The notes under the pieces: generated by a model | Databases searched by the model: none | What the model was told of the DNA's origin: nothing | What the model saw: only the letters and a program-made list of their open reading frames with translations | DNA from: Micrasema longulum | Taxonomy: Eukaryota > Arthropoda > Insecta > Trichoptera > Brachycentridae | NCBI GenBank assembly: GCA_022494885.1 | Contig: JAGVSM010001180.1 | Span: 25,024-89,023 of the forward strand | Direction: 5' to 3' | DNA length: 64,000 bases | Shown: positions 52,615 through 62,889 of the stretch, piece by piece | Layout of the letters: the number at the start of each line of letters is the position of its first letter | Position numbering within the stretch: position 1 is the stretch's first letter | Program-made: the position numbers and the translations under genes

Positions 52615-53510
52615 TGAACAATGAAATTTATTGCAACAGAGGAAAAAAAATTGAATGGGGAATATTGAAGTCTGGGCATCTACAGGGCTTGTGACATGTC
52701 ATTGACTTATTTATGTGGCCACTTTACACACTGTATAACATTCACCATTCTGTCTATATTTGAACATCTACATTCCTTTGACTCTTCCATTTGTTGACGT
52801 TTTTGAAGTTAAAGAACTGAAACCTTTATTGTTGCGGGTAAGATTCAGCTGATTGAATTATTTCACCTACATTCTAGGCAACGCCTGAAAATAATTTTCA
52901 ATTTCAATACTTCTTTTTAGACCAGCTAGATTCATCAACAATGTTTTGAGTTTGTCCGAATTTTTGTAGACAAGGACTGGATTCAACTCCTAGGAAGCTG
53001 TTTATATTAACATATTATCTTTGGCTCTACCCGACCGAGTCTCTCCGGGGTATGTTTGACCACAACAGTTTAGAGACTAAAAGGAATGTGTATTTGACTA
53101 CACATTTTTATCGATTGTTGCGCGATATGATGATCGATAATTCTGAGATTATGATGAGCATTGGTTTATATGTTCCCGATAATTACCTAAGACGGCGTCA
53201 GCATATATTGTTTCATATTCCGATATACAGGAACAACCTGCCAATGTTTATGCCTGTTGGAAGGGCTGCCGCTTTGCTGAACATCGCTCTGGATATTGAT
53301 CTGTTCCATGTATCCAAAGGGGTTTTCCGGAGCAGGATTCTCCTACTACTTTGACATGAGTCTCTTTCATATATTTTTTTCTTTTTTATAATATAAACGT
53401 ATTGAATATATGCTTGTTATGTATATGTTATATTCAAAAAAGTTAATTTAATTGAATTGAACATGTTACAATAGACTGGAGTATTCTAGTTAAAAACACG
53501 TTTAAATCTG
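52615..53510 (+). repeat. Rep-1, full unit split by a LINE
   Basis: 52615-53017 runs from TATTGCAACAGAGGAAAAAA through GTGGCCACTTTACACACTGT and TAGGCAACGCCTGAAAATAA to ATTAACATATTA. 53460-53510 (AACATGTTACAATAGACTGG, AGTATTCTAG) continues the next tandem unit. AACAT(A/G)TTA on both sides of 53018-53459 is the LINE's target duplication. Confidence 0.75.
53018..53459 (+). pseudogene. LINE-J C-terminal insertion
   Basis: It starts in the segment LWLYPTESLRGMFDHNSLET, followed by DNSEIMMSIGLYVPDNYLRR and LPMFMPVGRAAALLNIALDI, then HVSKGVFRSRILLLL and a stop at 53352-53354. It is followed by about 100 bp of UTR and an A-rich tail (TTAATTTAATTGAATTG). The same C-terminus is at 15468 and a more divergent one at 31261. 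The frame is open throughout. A 9-bp target duplication (53009-53017 / 53460-53468) bounds it. It is strongly 5'-truncated. Confidence 0.8.
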
Positions 53511-53626
53511 ATGCGTTTTTTTAAAATTGTTTTTTGCATATTCACTATTTTCGCATAAACTTGATGATACAATGTTTTATCAGAAGACGTTGTGATGATT
53601 CTATTACTTTTAAATAATAAAATGAT

Positions 53627-53830
53627 ATGCCAAAGATAGGTCCGGCGCATAACACAAAGTCATTGGATGGTGACAAATCGTGTGTGGGAGACCTGATGAC
53701 CTCACATTCCGACCTCAGAGAGAAGATGCTTCCGTCACAAGGGAGTGGAACTGGAGATTCTGATGACGTGGGAATTTCCCGATGGAAACTGCTGAAAATT
53801 TCAGGAAACGTGTCTTTTTGGTCAGCTTAA
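53627..53830 (+). CDS. unassigned open frame with coding-like composition
   Basis: 67 codons from ATG 53627, beginning MPKIGPAHNTKSLDGDKSCV and ending KLLKISGNVSFWSA. It is clearly richer in G+C than the surrounding DNA, polar and acidic in the middle (GTGDSDDVG), and not repetitive. It overlaps no repeat family seen here. It could be part of a host exon or of an unrecognised element. No firm splice sites bound it. Confidence 0.25.
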   Translation: MPKIGPAHNTKSLDGDKSCVGDLMTSHSDLREKMLPSQGSGTGDSDDVGISRWKLLKISGNVSFWSA

Positions 53831-53844
53831 CACTAGTGTATAGT

Positions 53845-53944
53845 GTGGAATGTAGTGACCGACCAAAACAAAAATTTCAGCCCAAACCGAAAACGAATTT
53901 CGGCTTCTGTTCTAGTTTCAGCCGAAACTGAAACTTATTTGAAG
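53845..53944 (+). repeat. CCGAAA/TTCGG-rich degenerate tract
   Basis: Several close repeats of (A/G)CCGAAA and TTTCGGCT or TTTCAGCC alternate in both orientations (AAACCGAAAACGAATTTCGG, TTTCAGCCGAAACTGAAAC). It can fold into small hairpins. It may be the decayed end of a DNA transposon. Confidence 0.35.
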
Positions 53945-54605
53945 GAACAATATTTCGGGTTTGTCCAAATTTTTGAAGACAAGGACTGGATTCAACTCCC
54001 TTGGGAGCTGTTAATATTAACATATTACAATACAGATGAAGATCATTTTGTAAAAGGTAATCTAGAAGTCTAGGAATCTACAGGGTTTATGACCCGTCAT
54101 TGACTGGTTTAAGTGACCATTTTACACACTGTGTAACATTCACCATTCTGTCCATATTTGAACATCTATTTTCCTTCAATTCTTTCATCTGTTGATATAT
54201 GTGAAGTTTAAGAGCCGAAACCTTTATTTATGCGGGTGAGATGTGTCTAATAGAATTATTTCACCTACATAATAGGCAACGCCAAAAATCATCAATCCTA
54301 AGACAAAGCTTGTTGGTTAAATAAACTGGTTTAAGAAGCATACAAATTCTAAAATTGTTTTCAGGTGTTGCCTAGTAGGTGAATTGGTTCAGCCGGATGC
54401 ATCTCACCCACATGATAAAGGTTTCGGCTCTTTTATTTCACAAAAATCAACAGATGGAAGAGTTAAGGAAATGTGGATGTTCAAACATGGGCAGAATGGT
54501 GAATGTTACACAGTGTGCAAAGTGACAACTTAAACCAGCCAATGACAGCTCATAAGCTCTGTAAATGCCTAGACTTACACATTTCCTTCCTGAAAATGTT
54601 TTTTT
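53945..54605. repeat. Rep-1 inverted pair, longest arms
   Basis: The plus copy 53945-54300 and minus copy 54355-54605 face each other with their GGCAAC/GTTGCC ends inward and a spacer of about 55 bp. The arms cover the whole unit up to TCTAGACTT/AAGTCTAGG. The two arms differ at many positions, so they are old or come from different Rep-1 subtypes (TTTATTTATGCGGGTGAG against CACCCACATGATAAAGG). Confidence 0.8.
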
Positions 54606-54769
54606 TTTGTTTTTACTTAAGTATTTAAATTTTATATTTTCGTTAATTTCAAACATATGTAATAAAAAAAAGTTTTGATGCAGAATCTCACCTCATAAAT
54701 GTATATTTTCTAAGCCTCTTACATTTAAAAATTAAATGAGGTATCACTCGCACAAATGGGTAAATTTGA
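54606..54769. other. unassigned AT-rich DNA
   Basis: Short gap with no feature. Confidence 0.3.
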
Positions 54770-54855
54770 TTATTCACTTTTGTCATAAAAGTGACACTAT
54801 CTCAGTTTCGCTTTTCTATGGCTAGCTGCTTTCTGCATAACTATGTTCATTTAGT
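54770..54855 (-). mobile_element. MITE-430, end fragment
   Basis: CACTATCTCAGTTTCGCTTT, CTATGGCTAGCTGCTTTCTG and CATAACTATGTTCA are the reverse complement of 63575-63635. Only one terminus remains. Confidence 0.65.
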
Positions 54856-55465
54856 GTTGCCAGTGTCCATAAATTGTTTAACGTTCGAGCGAAATCTATA
54901 GGAAAACTAAAGCTAGATTAGTATGTAGCTTTATCGACAATTTATTTTATGAAATTGTTTGCAATCAGCCTTGGTCCTGTGAAATATACAGATCTGGTAA
55001 TTCCAAAAATAATTTTCTGGCTTTTCGAAGGTTACGTAATCATTTGGCGAATTAACGTTTTATAACAGAGATGGTGAACATTTGAAAGAAGGGAATTATG
55101 ATAATGAGGGGAGGGGTTAGGGAAGTGAATAAATAAAATAGGATTTGCTACTGAATATAATTGATATATTTTTTTATTTTATTGGGTATAAAATATATGA
55201 AATTTTTTTTTGTACTCGTATATTAGTGCAAGACACTTATGCACACACCAAAAAAAATCACATAAGAGAATAATTCTAATTATTTTGTTATTTTCATATA
55301 TCAAATGTAAAGGATGAGAAAAAAATGTGTACACAATAATAAAATTTATTTAATATCTGCTTCTTTTAATATTTCTATGAATTTTACATAAATTTACATT
55401 TGTTGTCATGAAAAATATTAGCCTAGTAAATCGATAGTTAATATTGCTGGCATATTCGTGGCATT
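54856..55465. other. unassigned AT-rich DNA
   Basis: 55065-55100 (AACAGAGATGGTGAACATTT) is a Rep-1 scrap. Otherwise no feature is seen. Confidence 0.35.
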
Positions 55466-55469
55466 GTAG

Positions 55470-55547
55470 ATGGTTTTAATTATCTTGACAAAGAGGTGGG
55501 CATGTCGTGAAACCGGTAAATACAGACAAGTCGGAAGTGATTATACT
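55470..55547 (+). repeat. HH-2 right terminus, decayed
   Basis: TCTTGACAAAGAGGTGGGCA, GTCGTGAAACCGGTAAATAC, AGTCGGAAGTG. GAAA and ACCGGU persist, and the core reads UUGACAA instead of CUGACGA, the same double change that is fixed in HH-3. Confidence 0.5.
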
Positions 55548-55978
55548 TATTCTTCTTCTTCTTCTTCAGCCTTCTGTCCTCCACTGCTGGATATAGACCA
55601 TTTCAATATTCTTCCATTTTTCTCGGTCGGTTTCTACTTGCAGCCAATTTTTACCCCCTACAGCAGCTATGTCGTCGGACCATCTTTTTTGAGGTCTTTC
55701 AACCCCTCGCTTATTCTCCCAAGGTCTCCATCTTAAAACTTTAGGAGTCCATCTTGTGGGGTCTTGTCTCGCAACATGTCCTGCCCATTGCCACTCAGTC
55801 CTGCTACGCGATCCATAATATCCGTTATTCTGGTTCTGTTCCTAATTTCTTAATTTCTTATTTTATCTTTTAGCCGTATACCAAGCATGGATCTTTCCAT
55901 GGATTGCTGTTTGCATTTGAGATTTTCTACATTTCTTTGTGTGAGGGCAATGGCCTCTAATGCAAATGTAGTCACTAA
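55548..55978 (-). pseudogene. RTE-C LINE C-terminus with (AAG)n tail
   Basis: On the minus strand: ALEAIALTQRNVEN...SMERSMLGIRLKDKIRN, a stop (TAA), EIRNRTRITDIMDRVA, a one-base frameshift, TEWQWAGHVARQDPTRWTPK, WENKRGVERPQKRWSDDI, NWLQVETDREKWKNIE and YIQQWRTEG*. The W.GHVAR...RW......R.RGRP..RW.DD...W...DR..W layout is that of RTE-type LINE C-termini. The stop codon is followed at once by AAGAAGAAGAAGAAG, so the 3' UTR is only a simple repeat. One stop and one frameshift make it dead. It abuts the HH-2 end. Confidence 0.8.
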
Positions 55979-56365
55979 TATTTAAAAACATTTTTTTATT
56001 TTTTCTACTAAGTAGGTATTTCATTAATAAAAAATATACGTGCCTTGGCTATAATGTATTTCTCACGGGCAATCCCGAACGAAGGATTTCATTTCACTAG
56101 TTTTTTTTGACAAAGAACTTTGTTTTTAAATTTGCAAAGAATTCAGTACATAAAATGTACCTATACTTTTTTAATTGACAATGTTTAACAGTGATGGTTT
56201 TGACAAAAAACCATGTAATACCATAAAATTCAGGAAATAAGATATACTACATACGTTTAACATGCTTTGACAAATACACATATTAAAAAATATATATAAT
56301 ACAAAATTCAGTACCTAATTAAATGCATTTCATAAATTATTACTTATTTTTTTATATTTTTTTAT
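55979..56365. other. unassigned AT-rich DNA
   Basis: No supported feature. Confidence 0.3.
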
Positions 56366-56369
56366 TAAT

Positions 56370-56560
56370 ATCCCTACAGAGATGAGGTAGAATTTTTACA
56401 AATTCAGAATTATGGATATTCGAGCGTTTACAGGGCTTATGACCTGTCATTGGCTGGGTTAAGTGGCCACTTTACGTAATACAACATTCCCCATTCCGCT
56501 TATTAGCGAATATCGGAGCCCAGAATCGAATACCCCTTGGGAGAAATCCAGATTTGTGTA
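56370..56560. repeat. Rep-1 copy with terminal flip
   Basis: The plus part 56370-56515 (CTACAGAGATGAGGTAGAAT, TTACAGGGCTTATGACCTGT, AAGTGGCCACTTTACG) is followed by an inverted scrap CCCTTGGGAGAAATCCAGAT at 56535-56554. Confidence 0.65.
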
Positions 56561-56820
56561 TGTACAAAAAATACACGTACCAAAAATAATTATTACTTAT
56601 ATTGAAATGCATTTCATAAAATTTAAATGGATTTTGACGAGGTGAATTTTTATAATTGAATAAATTTGCAATAAACTTTACTCAACATAATTCACAAGGT
56701 AATTTAATTCAATGTTTAGGTTTTATTTTATTAAGTTTACAAGACACAAAATAAGACATAAAAAAAGCAAAGAAAATCAGGTCCGTCTTTTTAAATTCGT
56801 AACACGTTATTCGAAATTGT
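56561..56820. other. unassigned AT-rich DNA
   Basis: Short gap with no feature. Confidence 0.3.
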
Positions 56821-56822
56821 AG

Positions 56823-57118
56823 CTAAATGTTATTAAATATTAGCGTAAAACCACTTACCGACTTTTTATGTCTATCGGTTTCAAGACGTACCCATCTTTT
56901 TGTCAGGACACCAATTAATCCACCACGCAAAACCCACTATACACCTTCACCATAGTTGTTGCACAAAAATGTAAAATCATCACGACATGCATTTAATAAG
57001 CACATGAACTGATTAGGACAAACATGCACTGATTAGGTTATGAATAAGTTAGGGTACGTCTTGAAATCGGTACACAAAGAATAGTCGATAAGTGGTTATA
57101 TACAAATACTTAATAACA
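56823..57118. mobile_element. HH-2 element, internal-deletion derivative
   Basis: The left terminus 56823-56935 and right terminus 57050-57118 flank only about 110 bp of HH-2 interior (GTTGTTGCACAAAAATGTAA, CATGCACTGATTAGG). The interior was shortened by deletion and the right terminus lost its CUGANGA half (it starts at GGGTACGTCTTGAAATCGGT). The left core is CUGACAA with GAAA and is probably inactive. Confidence 0.75.
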
Positions 57119-57475
57119 TTTAGTTAAATGTTTGACCAAAAAGTTATTGTTTTAAATCTTTGATTGGCGGACATAAGAGTATAATTGTAAAAGTGCAACT
57201 TTTCGGGAGAGCAAAAAAACGTTTTTATGAACCAAATTATTTAGCTACAGAACTCAGATTTTGCAAAATGGGTTATTATTTACAGATAATTTTATTTGTA
57301 AAACAACATTCAAGTAATTTGTACAAAAAATTAAATTATTCCAGATATAGTATTTAAACCATTAAAGATAGGACAAAAATGAGTCTACTTATACTACTAG
57401 AAATAACTAATATTATTTGTGCTACATAATGAATGATAGAAATGAGTTATATTAATGAAACCATCTTTTACTATT
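57119..57475. other. unassigned AT-rich DNA
   Basis: 57119-57150 is the outer HH-2 flank (AAATGTTTGACCAAAAAGTT). The 65-codon frame at 57160-57357 is unrecognised. Confidence 0.3.
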
Positions 57476-57479
57476 TGTG

Positions 57480-57600
57480 CCACTGAAAATACATGAAAAT
57501 ATTGGTTGATTGGAAGAAATTGCCATTTGGCAATGTACAAATAACATTATGTACGAAAAGTTAAATAAAAAATAAAAAATAAAAAAATATAATACAAATA
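57480..57600 (+). repeat. LINE 3' end with ATTGCC/GGCAAT hairpin
   Basis: GAAATTGCCATTTGGCAATG (57508-57527), then 25 bp and an A-rich AAATAAAAAATAAAAAATAA tail. The same hairpin stands just before the tails at 6294 and 31226. The UTR upstream is too diverged to align further. Confidence 0.5.
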
Positions 57601-58150
57601 TGCATATTTATTTTATTTTTAATTAATTTATTTATTTATTCATATTTTTTTCTTACAAACTATAATTAATAATAGTTACCCGTGCCGAGGACACTTAACA
57701 ATATACTTTTTTGAAATGTTTTTACATTTTACATTACAGAGAATAACCAAAAAAAAAAGACTAACTTAATAAACAGAGATAATTAACAAAATATTAACAG
57801 TTTTAAAAACTAGGTATATATGCACATCTATATTATTTATTTAACAAAACGCACAATGAAAATAACAAAAACATAATATAAGCTAAACCTAACACTTGTG
57901 GAGCGGTTGATTAAATATTGGTTTGGGCGAATGAAACAATCCATTTTACTTCTACCTAGCTCCACTATCCATTTTTTATAGCCTTTTTAAACATTTTCTC
58001 GTTACTAATTGCTTTAATAGATAGTGGAAGTAGGTTGTAGATTTTAATTGAATAATACTCAAAATCTCTTTGTCCGAATGTGGTATTAGTTTGTATTTGT
58101 TTTAGTTGTCTTTGTGTTAAGAAAACCAAAGTTTAATAAGCACAAACTTG
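57600..58150 (-). pseudogene. CR1/L2-like LINE C-terminus and 3' UTR
   Basis: On the minus strand, about 58110-57975 reads TQRQLKQIQTNTTFGQRDFE, YYSIKIYNLLPLSIKAISNE and KMFKKAIKNG* in one frame. G.R.F.Y...I.N.LP..IK......FK..IK is the C-terminal motif of CR1/L2-type LINEs. The 3' UTR extends to a TTTATTTATTTATT tail (plus strand 57628-57645). It is 5'-truncated. Confidence 0.6.
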
Positions 58151-58685
58151 TTTATTTGTGTTTTCAGTAGTCATAGAAGTGTATTGTTTATACCAATGAT
58201 GCAGGCATGTACAAGGAACATTTTCGCATATAAATCACAAAATGAGCAAAAATGCTGTTATACTCTAATATCCGGCCATCAAAGAAATATTAATAATATT
58301 TATCAGTTAAGTTGTAGCTTTTACTTTTTAATTAAATTTGCAATAGTTATGCAACAATATTCAGCTACTTTTTTACGCCACGAAAATATGTTTTAGCCAA
58401 TAAATCATTTAAGTAATAATACGTCTTTACTATTGCACTAAATTTCGTGTATTGATTAAGTTATCAAGTAGAAATTATGAAATCACAGTAGGTACTCACA
58501 TTTATCTTATTGCCTTATAAACGAAATAAAATTATACCAAAAATATCGCCTACAGGTATAATAAAACATATCATATTTTAATATAAAACTTTTTTCATGT
58601 ATCGTCGGCAAAAGTTTAAAATGCTATAGATATGTGACAAAGTAACTTTTTGTTTTCGTGAATATATCTATACGTCTAACGGTAA
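58151..58685. other. unassigned AT-rich DNA
   Basis: The 82-codon frame at 58148-58396 is unrecognised. It may be a shadow of LINE sequence but no motif supports it. Confidence 0.3.
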
Positions 58686-58687
58686 AA

Positions 58688-58800
58688 ATCACCCCTTTAA
58701 ATAAATGTTTTATACGTTCTTGCTGGAAATTGAACCTCAGGTCTTAGGCATAGAAGCAAAACGCGCTAATCAATACACCACAAAGCAGATTAACGCCTAC
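58688..58800 (-). mobile_element. SINE-A, head half
   Basis: On the minus strand: tRNA-like CTTTGTGGTGTATTGATTAG (A-box-like), B box GGTTCAATTTCC (58736-58725), then TTTATTTAAAGGGGTG as in the 10810 copy. Confidence 0.65.
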
Positions 58801-58840
58801 TCAATTTGCATATATCTACATAATTTTAATCTACTCTCAG

Positions 58841-58960
58841 GTAAAAGTTAACCATCGCAATCGAGTCAAAAACACTCGTTCAGGGTTCTAGTTCTCTTTC
58901 ATACCTTGAATTGTATTCTTCATCCGCCTGGACACTGGGTACATGTATATTTATTCTCAT
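58841..58960 (+). repeat. SINE-C body fragment
   Basis: AAAAACACTCGTTCAGGGTT, TTCTTCATCCGCCTGGACAC and GGGTACATGTATAT align with 13215-13335 and 12970-13020. Confidence 0.5.
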
Positions 58961-59465
58961 GTCGTAAACATTAATACTTTATATGTCCGCCTAGTAGTAT
59001 AGCTCGACCACCACATACCGCACACCGCATCTGAGAACATGTCTCCTTAGCGGTGCCCACATACAAGGAAAATTTGCTTGTCGTCGAACGAGAAAAGCTG
59101 CCCGAAGGAGCTCTCTGTTATCTGGTAGCCTTAGCATCTTTGTACTAAAAGAAAGTAATTTAGAAGCACATAATATGTACTTCATTGAATTGAGAAAAAA
59201 AGAAAGTGAATTCTTCACTGACCGGGATAAAATTGATTAGACATGATCAATTCGCCGAAATGAAAACAAAACTTTGTAAAAGCCTTGAAATTTTTTTTAA
59301 AGCCACCAGATTTGTTTATCCGACAGGACCTATAACAGGGCCGCGGATAGTAGCGAGAAGATCCATTCGGTAAACATAAAGAGGGGGAAAGGGACGAGAC
59401 CATAGAACGCGTTCAGAAGACTAAATCAACAATTTTGAATCAACTGAATCAACAATATTGAAAAC
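58961..59465. other. unassigned DNA
   Basis: 58990-59400 is GC-richer and has minus-strand frames of 75 and 62 codons (59218-58991, 59403-59215) that are not recognised. No repeat match and no clean splice sites. Confidence 0.3.
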
Positions 59466-59467
59466 AA

Positions 59468-59745
59468 TTAATTTTAGTCCGCCTAGTAGAAAAGTGATTT
59501 GCATTTGGATCTCGGATTCGATTTTTAAAACGGTATACATGAAATGTTTATTTTAAAATGGTTTCATCGTACTAAATACCATGTAAAAAAAGACATGCGT
59601 AGCGATTGGTGAAGTTCAGTTGCTCAATGCAACAATGATGATAATGTTTTTTTTTATTCTGGTTCTAGGATCAAGGAATCCGGTGTTCGAACCCAGCTTT
59701 ATCACATCTTGCTTTCTATTTTCCAAAGCATAAAATCGGAAATAT
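59468..59745 (+). repeat. SINE-like fragments
   Basis: TCCGCCTAGTAGAAAAGTGA and GGATCTCGGATTCGATTTTT look like a tRNA head (A- and B-box-like). 59595-59650 ends in CAATGATGATAATG, as SINE-A does. 59655-59710 has a further B-box-like GGTGTTCGAACCC. They are too decayed to assign securely. Confidence 0.35.
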
Positions 59746-59985
59746 GTGTCCCCTAAATCAAAATATTTAGGTCAATCGTGAGACAACAAATATTTGTTTT
59801 TGAATTTTGAAAAAAATATTATACAACCAAAAGAACATTTTTTCTTAATATTAGGGCAAATGAATGTGCTTTCGAATACTTTTTAACCACTTCAATCACT
59901 TTACGAGTAACCACCAAAAGTGATCAAAATTGTATATGTAAAAAAATATCCTTACTAATAAAAACAACAAATATATTGAATTACT
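59746..59985. other. unassigned AT-rich DNA
   Basis: Short gap with no feature. Confidence 0.3.
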
Positions 59986-59989
59986 TATG

Positions 59990-60145
59990 TCTTTCGTTTT
60001 TATGAATATACTGTATACCATAACTGTTTTGCTCTTGTTTGTCTTTGCTAAATAGTTTTATGATCTTTTTGTTCAGTTTTTTGCATTTATATTTCTTTAT
60101 GTAACTGAATTGGGTTAGGCCGTATATATAATAAATAAAATTAAA
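59990..60145 (+). repeat. LINE 3' UTR (LUTR-1)
   Basis: TTGTTTGTCTTTGCTAAATA, ATCTTTTTGTTCAGTTTTTT and AGGCCGTATATATAATAAAT match 21210-21366 closely. Confidence 0.65.
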
Positions 60146-60242
60146 AAAATATCGTTAGAATTAACTACCATAGCACGATATTATTTTTATCAAACCAAGA
60201 AAATTAAAACAAATTGGCTGTATTTATTTATTTTATTAACAA

Positions 60243-60595
60243 ATCAAATCATTCCCTTTCCGCATCTAATGGTGCGTAGGGCACTGCATTGGTACACCAA
60301 TCGCAGTGTATCTTGATCTTTTTTAAATGTTTTTTTTTTTACATTTAGGTAAGATGATTAGTCTTACGGTTTCGATATTAGTCCAGAGATTATTTTTATA
60401 ACATTTTTTTTGTACCACAACAAGCCAGGAGGGTCAATCATAGTGGTGAATTACAAGTGTTATGTGTTCTTTTTTTAGTGTTCTCAGGCTTGAGAAAAAT
60501 CTAATTTAATTTTTGTGTTCTCACCGGGAATCAAATCCGGAACCTTCCATGCTTAAGTCAAGTTTCTTTACTACCACAACACGGAGATCACCTCA
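60243..60595 (-). mobile_element. SINE-A, nearly complete copy
   Basis: From the 3' end at 60243 (CATTCCCTTTCCGCATCTAA, GGTGCGTAGGGCACTGC, ATCGCAGTGTATCTTGATC) to a tRNA-like head near 60590 with B box GGATTTGATTCCCGG on the minus strand (60540-60526). About 90 bp of extra sequence at 60410-60500 separates head and body compared with the 10810 copy. Confidence 0.65.
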
Positions 60596-60659
60596 TAAAA
60601 CAAAGCCTTGAGAATTATTTTTTTTAAAAACAGATACACTTAGTTATAGTCGATGTTAA

Positions 60660-61350
60660 ATGAATTAACAATACAATAATAGAGACGAAGAATATTTTAC
60701 AGTTCAAAAATATTTGTATTTTTAATTATTAACTAAAACTAACTAAAACATGATCATAATACGAGATTAGGAAAAAAGTCAGAATCCAATTTAGAGAAAA
60801 AGTGATGTCACAAAATTCAAATGTAGTAAACATTCATGAAAAAAAAAAAAATTAAACTATTAATTAACTGGATTTCATTCGCCCCGGGAGTCATTAAGAT
60901 TAACAAATTACAACAGGGATGGAGAATACCTTGAAAATGGAATATGGAAGTCTAGGCATCTAAAGGGCTTATGACCTGTCATTGGCTGATTTAAGTGGCC
61001 ACTTTACACACTGGGTAATATTCACCATTTTGCTTGTGTTTGAACATCATTTCATTTCTTCCATTTGTTGATTTTAGTGAAGTTAAAGAGCTGAAACTTT
61101 TATTGTTGTGAAGAGATTCATCCGACTGAACTATTTCACATACTAGGCAACGCCTGAAAACAATTTTCCAATTTTTAAACTTCTTCTTGGACCAGTTGGT
61201 TTTTATTGCAATATTTGAGTTTGTCCAAATGTTTGTAGACGAAAGACTGAAATGGGAGTCATTAAGATAAACAAATTACAGCAGGGAAGGAAAATACCTC
61301 AGAAAATGAAATATGGAAGTCTACGCATCTACAGGGCTTATGACCTACCA
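60660..61350 (+). repeat. Rep-1 tandem dimer
   Basis: After a scrap at 60660-60710, one unit runs 60870-61245 and the next begins at once. TCATTAAGAT starts at 60891 and 61259, a period of 368 bp. The second unit breaks off at ATGACCTACCAACTTCAC (about 61345), where the palindrome block should follow. The subtype matches the 30-kb copies. Confidence 0.85.
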
Positions 61351-62400
61351 ACTTCACAAAAATGTTTATAAATTATTTATAAAGGTATAAATGTAATTAT
61401 TAAAGCTCACATAAAAATAAAGTTATGTGTGGCCTACTTCAAGATAAAAAAAAATAACAATAATAATAATGATGAGAGCTGTGCACTGCTAGAAGGCTAA
61501 AAGGTTGAGGGTGGGGAGATAAAGTAGAGAAATGGAAAAGATATATGTACCATATATTTTTAAGAAAATTATTTTCTTTAATTGAAATAAACGGCTTTTT
61601 ACATATAAGTTTCAAAATCAATTAAATATACACACATATAAGCATAATTATAAGTAATACGGAGCACTAAAAACAATATTATTATTTACTAAATAAGTAA
61701 GTCTAAAAAAGATAAACTATATACAAGAATAAAATATTACAAGTTATAGAATTATCGATTAAAAAAGATAATTTGGTATTAGAAATACTTTTTACCAGTT
61801 AAAAAAAGAAACTAAGAAAATAATTTTAAATAACATTAAACGAAAAAATTCATCAAATAAATGTATTATTATTTGAAACTAATACTTAGGTAAATAGGAT
61901 ATATTTATGTATAAAAATATATAATTATGTATAAAAATATATGATAATGTAAAAATAAATTATTAAGAGAAATATTTTGTTCTTATAAATGAATTCAAGA
62001 AAAGAAACGAAAAAAGAAAAAAAAAAAAAACAGTAATAATAAAATCAAATAATATAGTTAAAGTGTCATTCTTCGTATACCTTTATCGATTAAAATATGT
62101 GAGTTACAATGGTTACATTACTCTCCTCTTGTAATGGTGGTATCGCGTTTGTATCGGCGCCGGCGTAAGTCGTTTGAACTTTAAATGACTTTTTATCGTG
62201 TCAGTTGTTTCATAATACCTTTAAAATTATCTGTGTTATAGAGAACATTATGTAAATTTGACAGATTTAAATGTGACTAAAGTTTCGTACAAAAAATGTG
62301 TGTTTTATAAAGTTAAGGATAAACGTGCCATGAATGTGCAAACTGCGGCGATAATCAAAACGACCCAGTACCTGCTTTCAATATTTCATTCAAATTATTT
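61351..62400. other. unassigned AT-rich DNA
   Basis: AAT/ATA microsatellite-like runs at 61445-61475 and 61900-61960. A small CpG-rich patch at 62143-62168 (ATCGCGTTTGTATCGGCGCC) is followed by GTAAGTCG, a donor-like string, but no open exon is convincing. Confidence 0.4.
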
Positions 62401-62404
62401 TTAA

Positions 62405-62545
62405 ACTTATTTTTTTGACAAGTAGAGCTTGTGGACGTCATCAGACGCCTTCAGGAGATCCGATCTCTAGCCAGCACTCTCGCCTTTTCCCACGTCAACT
62501 CAGCATCCCTTAGTTTCACCGAATAAAGCCGAAAAATCGTCATCA
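62405..62545 (-). pseudogene. RTE-D LINE C-terminal tip
   Basis: On the minus strand LRDAELTWEKARVLARDR, then a stop, then RRLMTSTS. TW.EA..LA.DR..WR.LV.A is the final motif of another RTE-type LINE C-terminus (the W after DR is lost). Only about 40 residues survive and no tail is visible. Confidence 0.45.
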
Positions 62546-62584
62546 TATTAAAAAAAACAATAGAAAATAATGTTTTGTTCTCTG

Positions 62585-62850
62585 CGTATAAGAATTCCTT
62601 TTATTCTTCTTTCTTCTCTGGATGCATTACCTCTATCAGACATCTGCGTTCATGTTAGCCAACATTATTCTATTAACTGCTGACTGGAAAAGCTAGCACT
62701 GAGGACTTGGCATACCTCTACTACAAATTTTTGAGCCAGGAAGTTTTTCTCCTCCCGGGCCCTTTTTTGCTCGTAATTTTGCGAAATAAGATGTAGGATC
62801 TCATAAATCTCTGGTTGTCTTATGATGTGCCTGAAATACAACAACTTCCA
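62585..62850 (-). pseudogene. RTE-B LINE C-terminal fragment
   Basis: Minus-strand pieces: KLLYFRHIIRQPEIYEILHL, then in another frame GPGRRKTSWLKNL, SSVLAF and VNRIMLANMNADV. This follows GHI.R....ILHLI..G.I.GKR.PGRRK.SWLKNL...FR.AVNR..IANM.A, as in the 26330 copy. Several frameshifts and stops are present. Confidence 0.6.
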
Positions 62851-62889
62851 GAGTTAACAGTTGTTACTTTTTCTTTTTCATTGTACATC

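Noticed and set aside
53752..53800. CUGAUGA followed by a GGGAAUUUCCC hairpin, as a further hammerhead
   Set aside because: No GAAA directly follows the stem, and stems I and III cannot be drawn. It lies inside a coding-like open frame.
58991..59403. Two minus-strand frames (75 and 62 codons) as host exons
   Set aside because: Moderate GC, but no bounding splice sites and no recognisable motif.
62143..62180. CpG-rich string followed by GTAAGT as an exon end
   Set aside because: No acceptor and no sustained open frame precede it.
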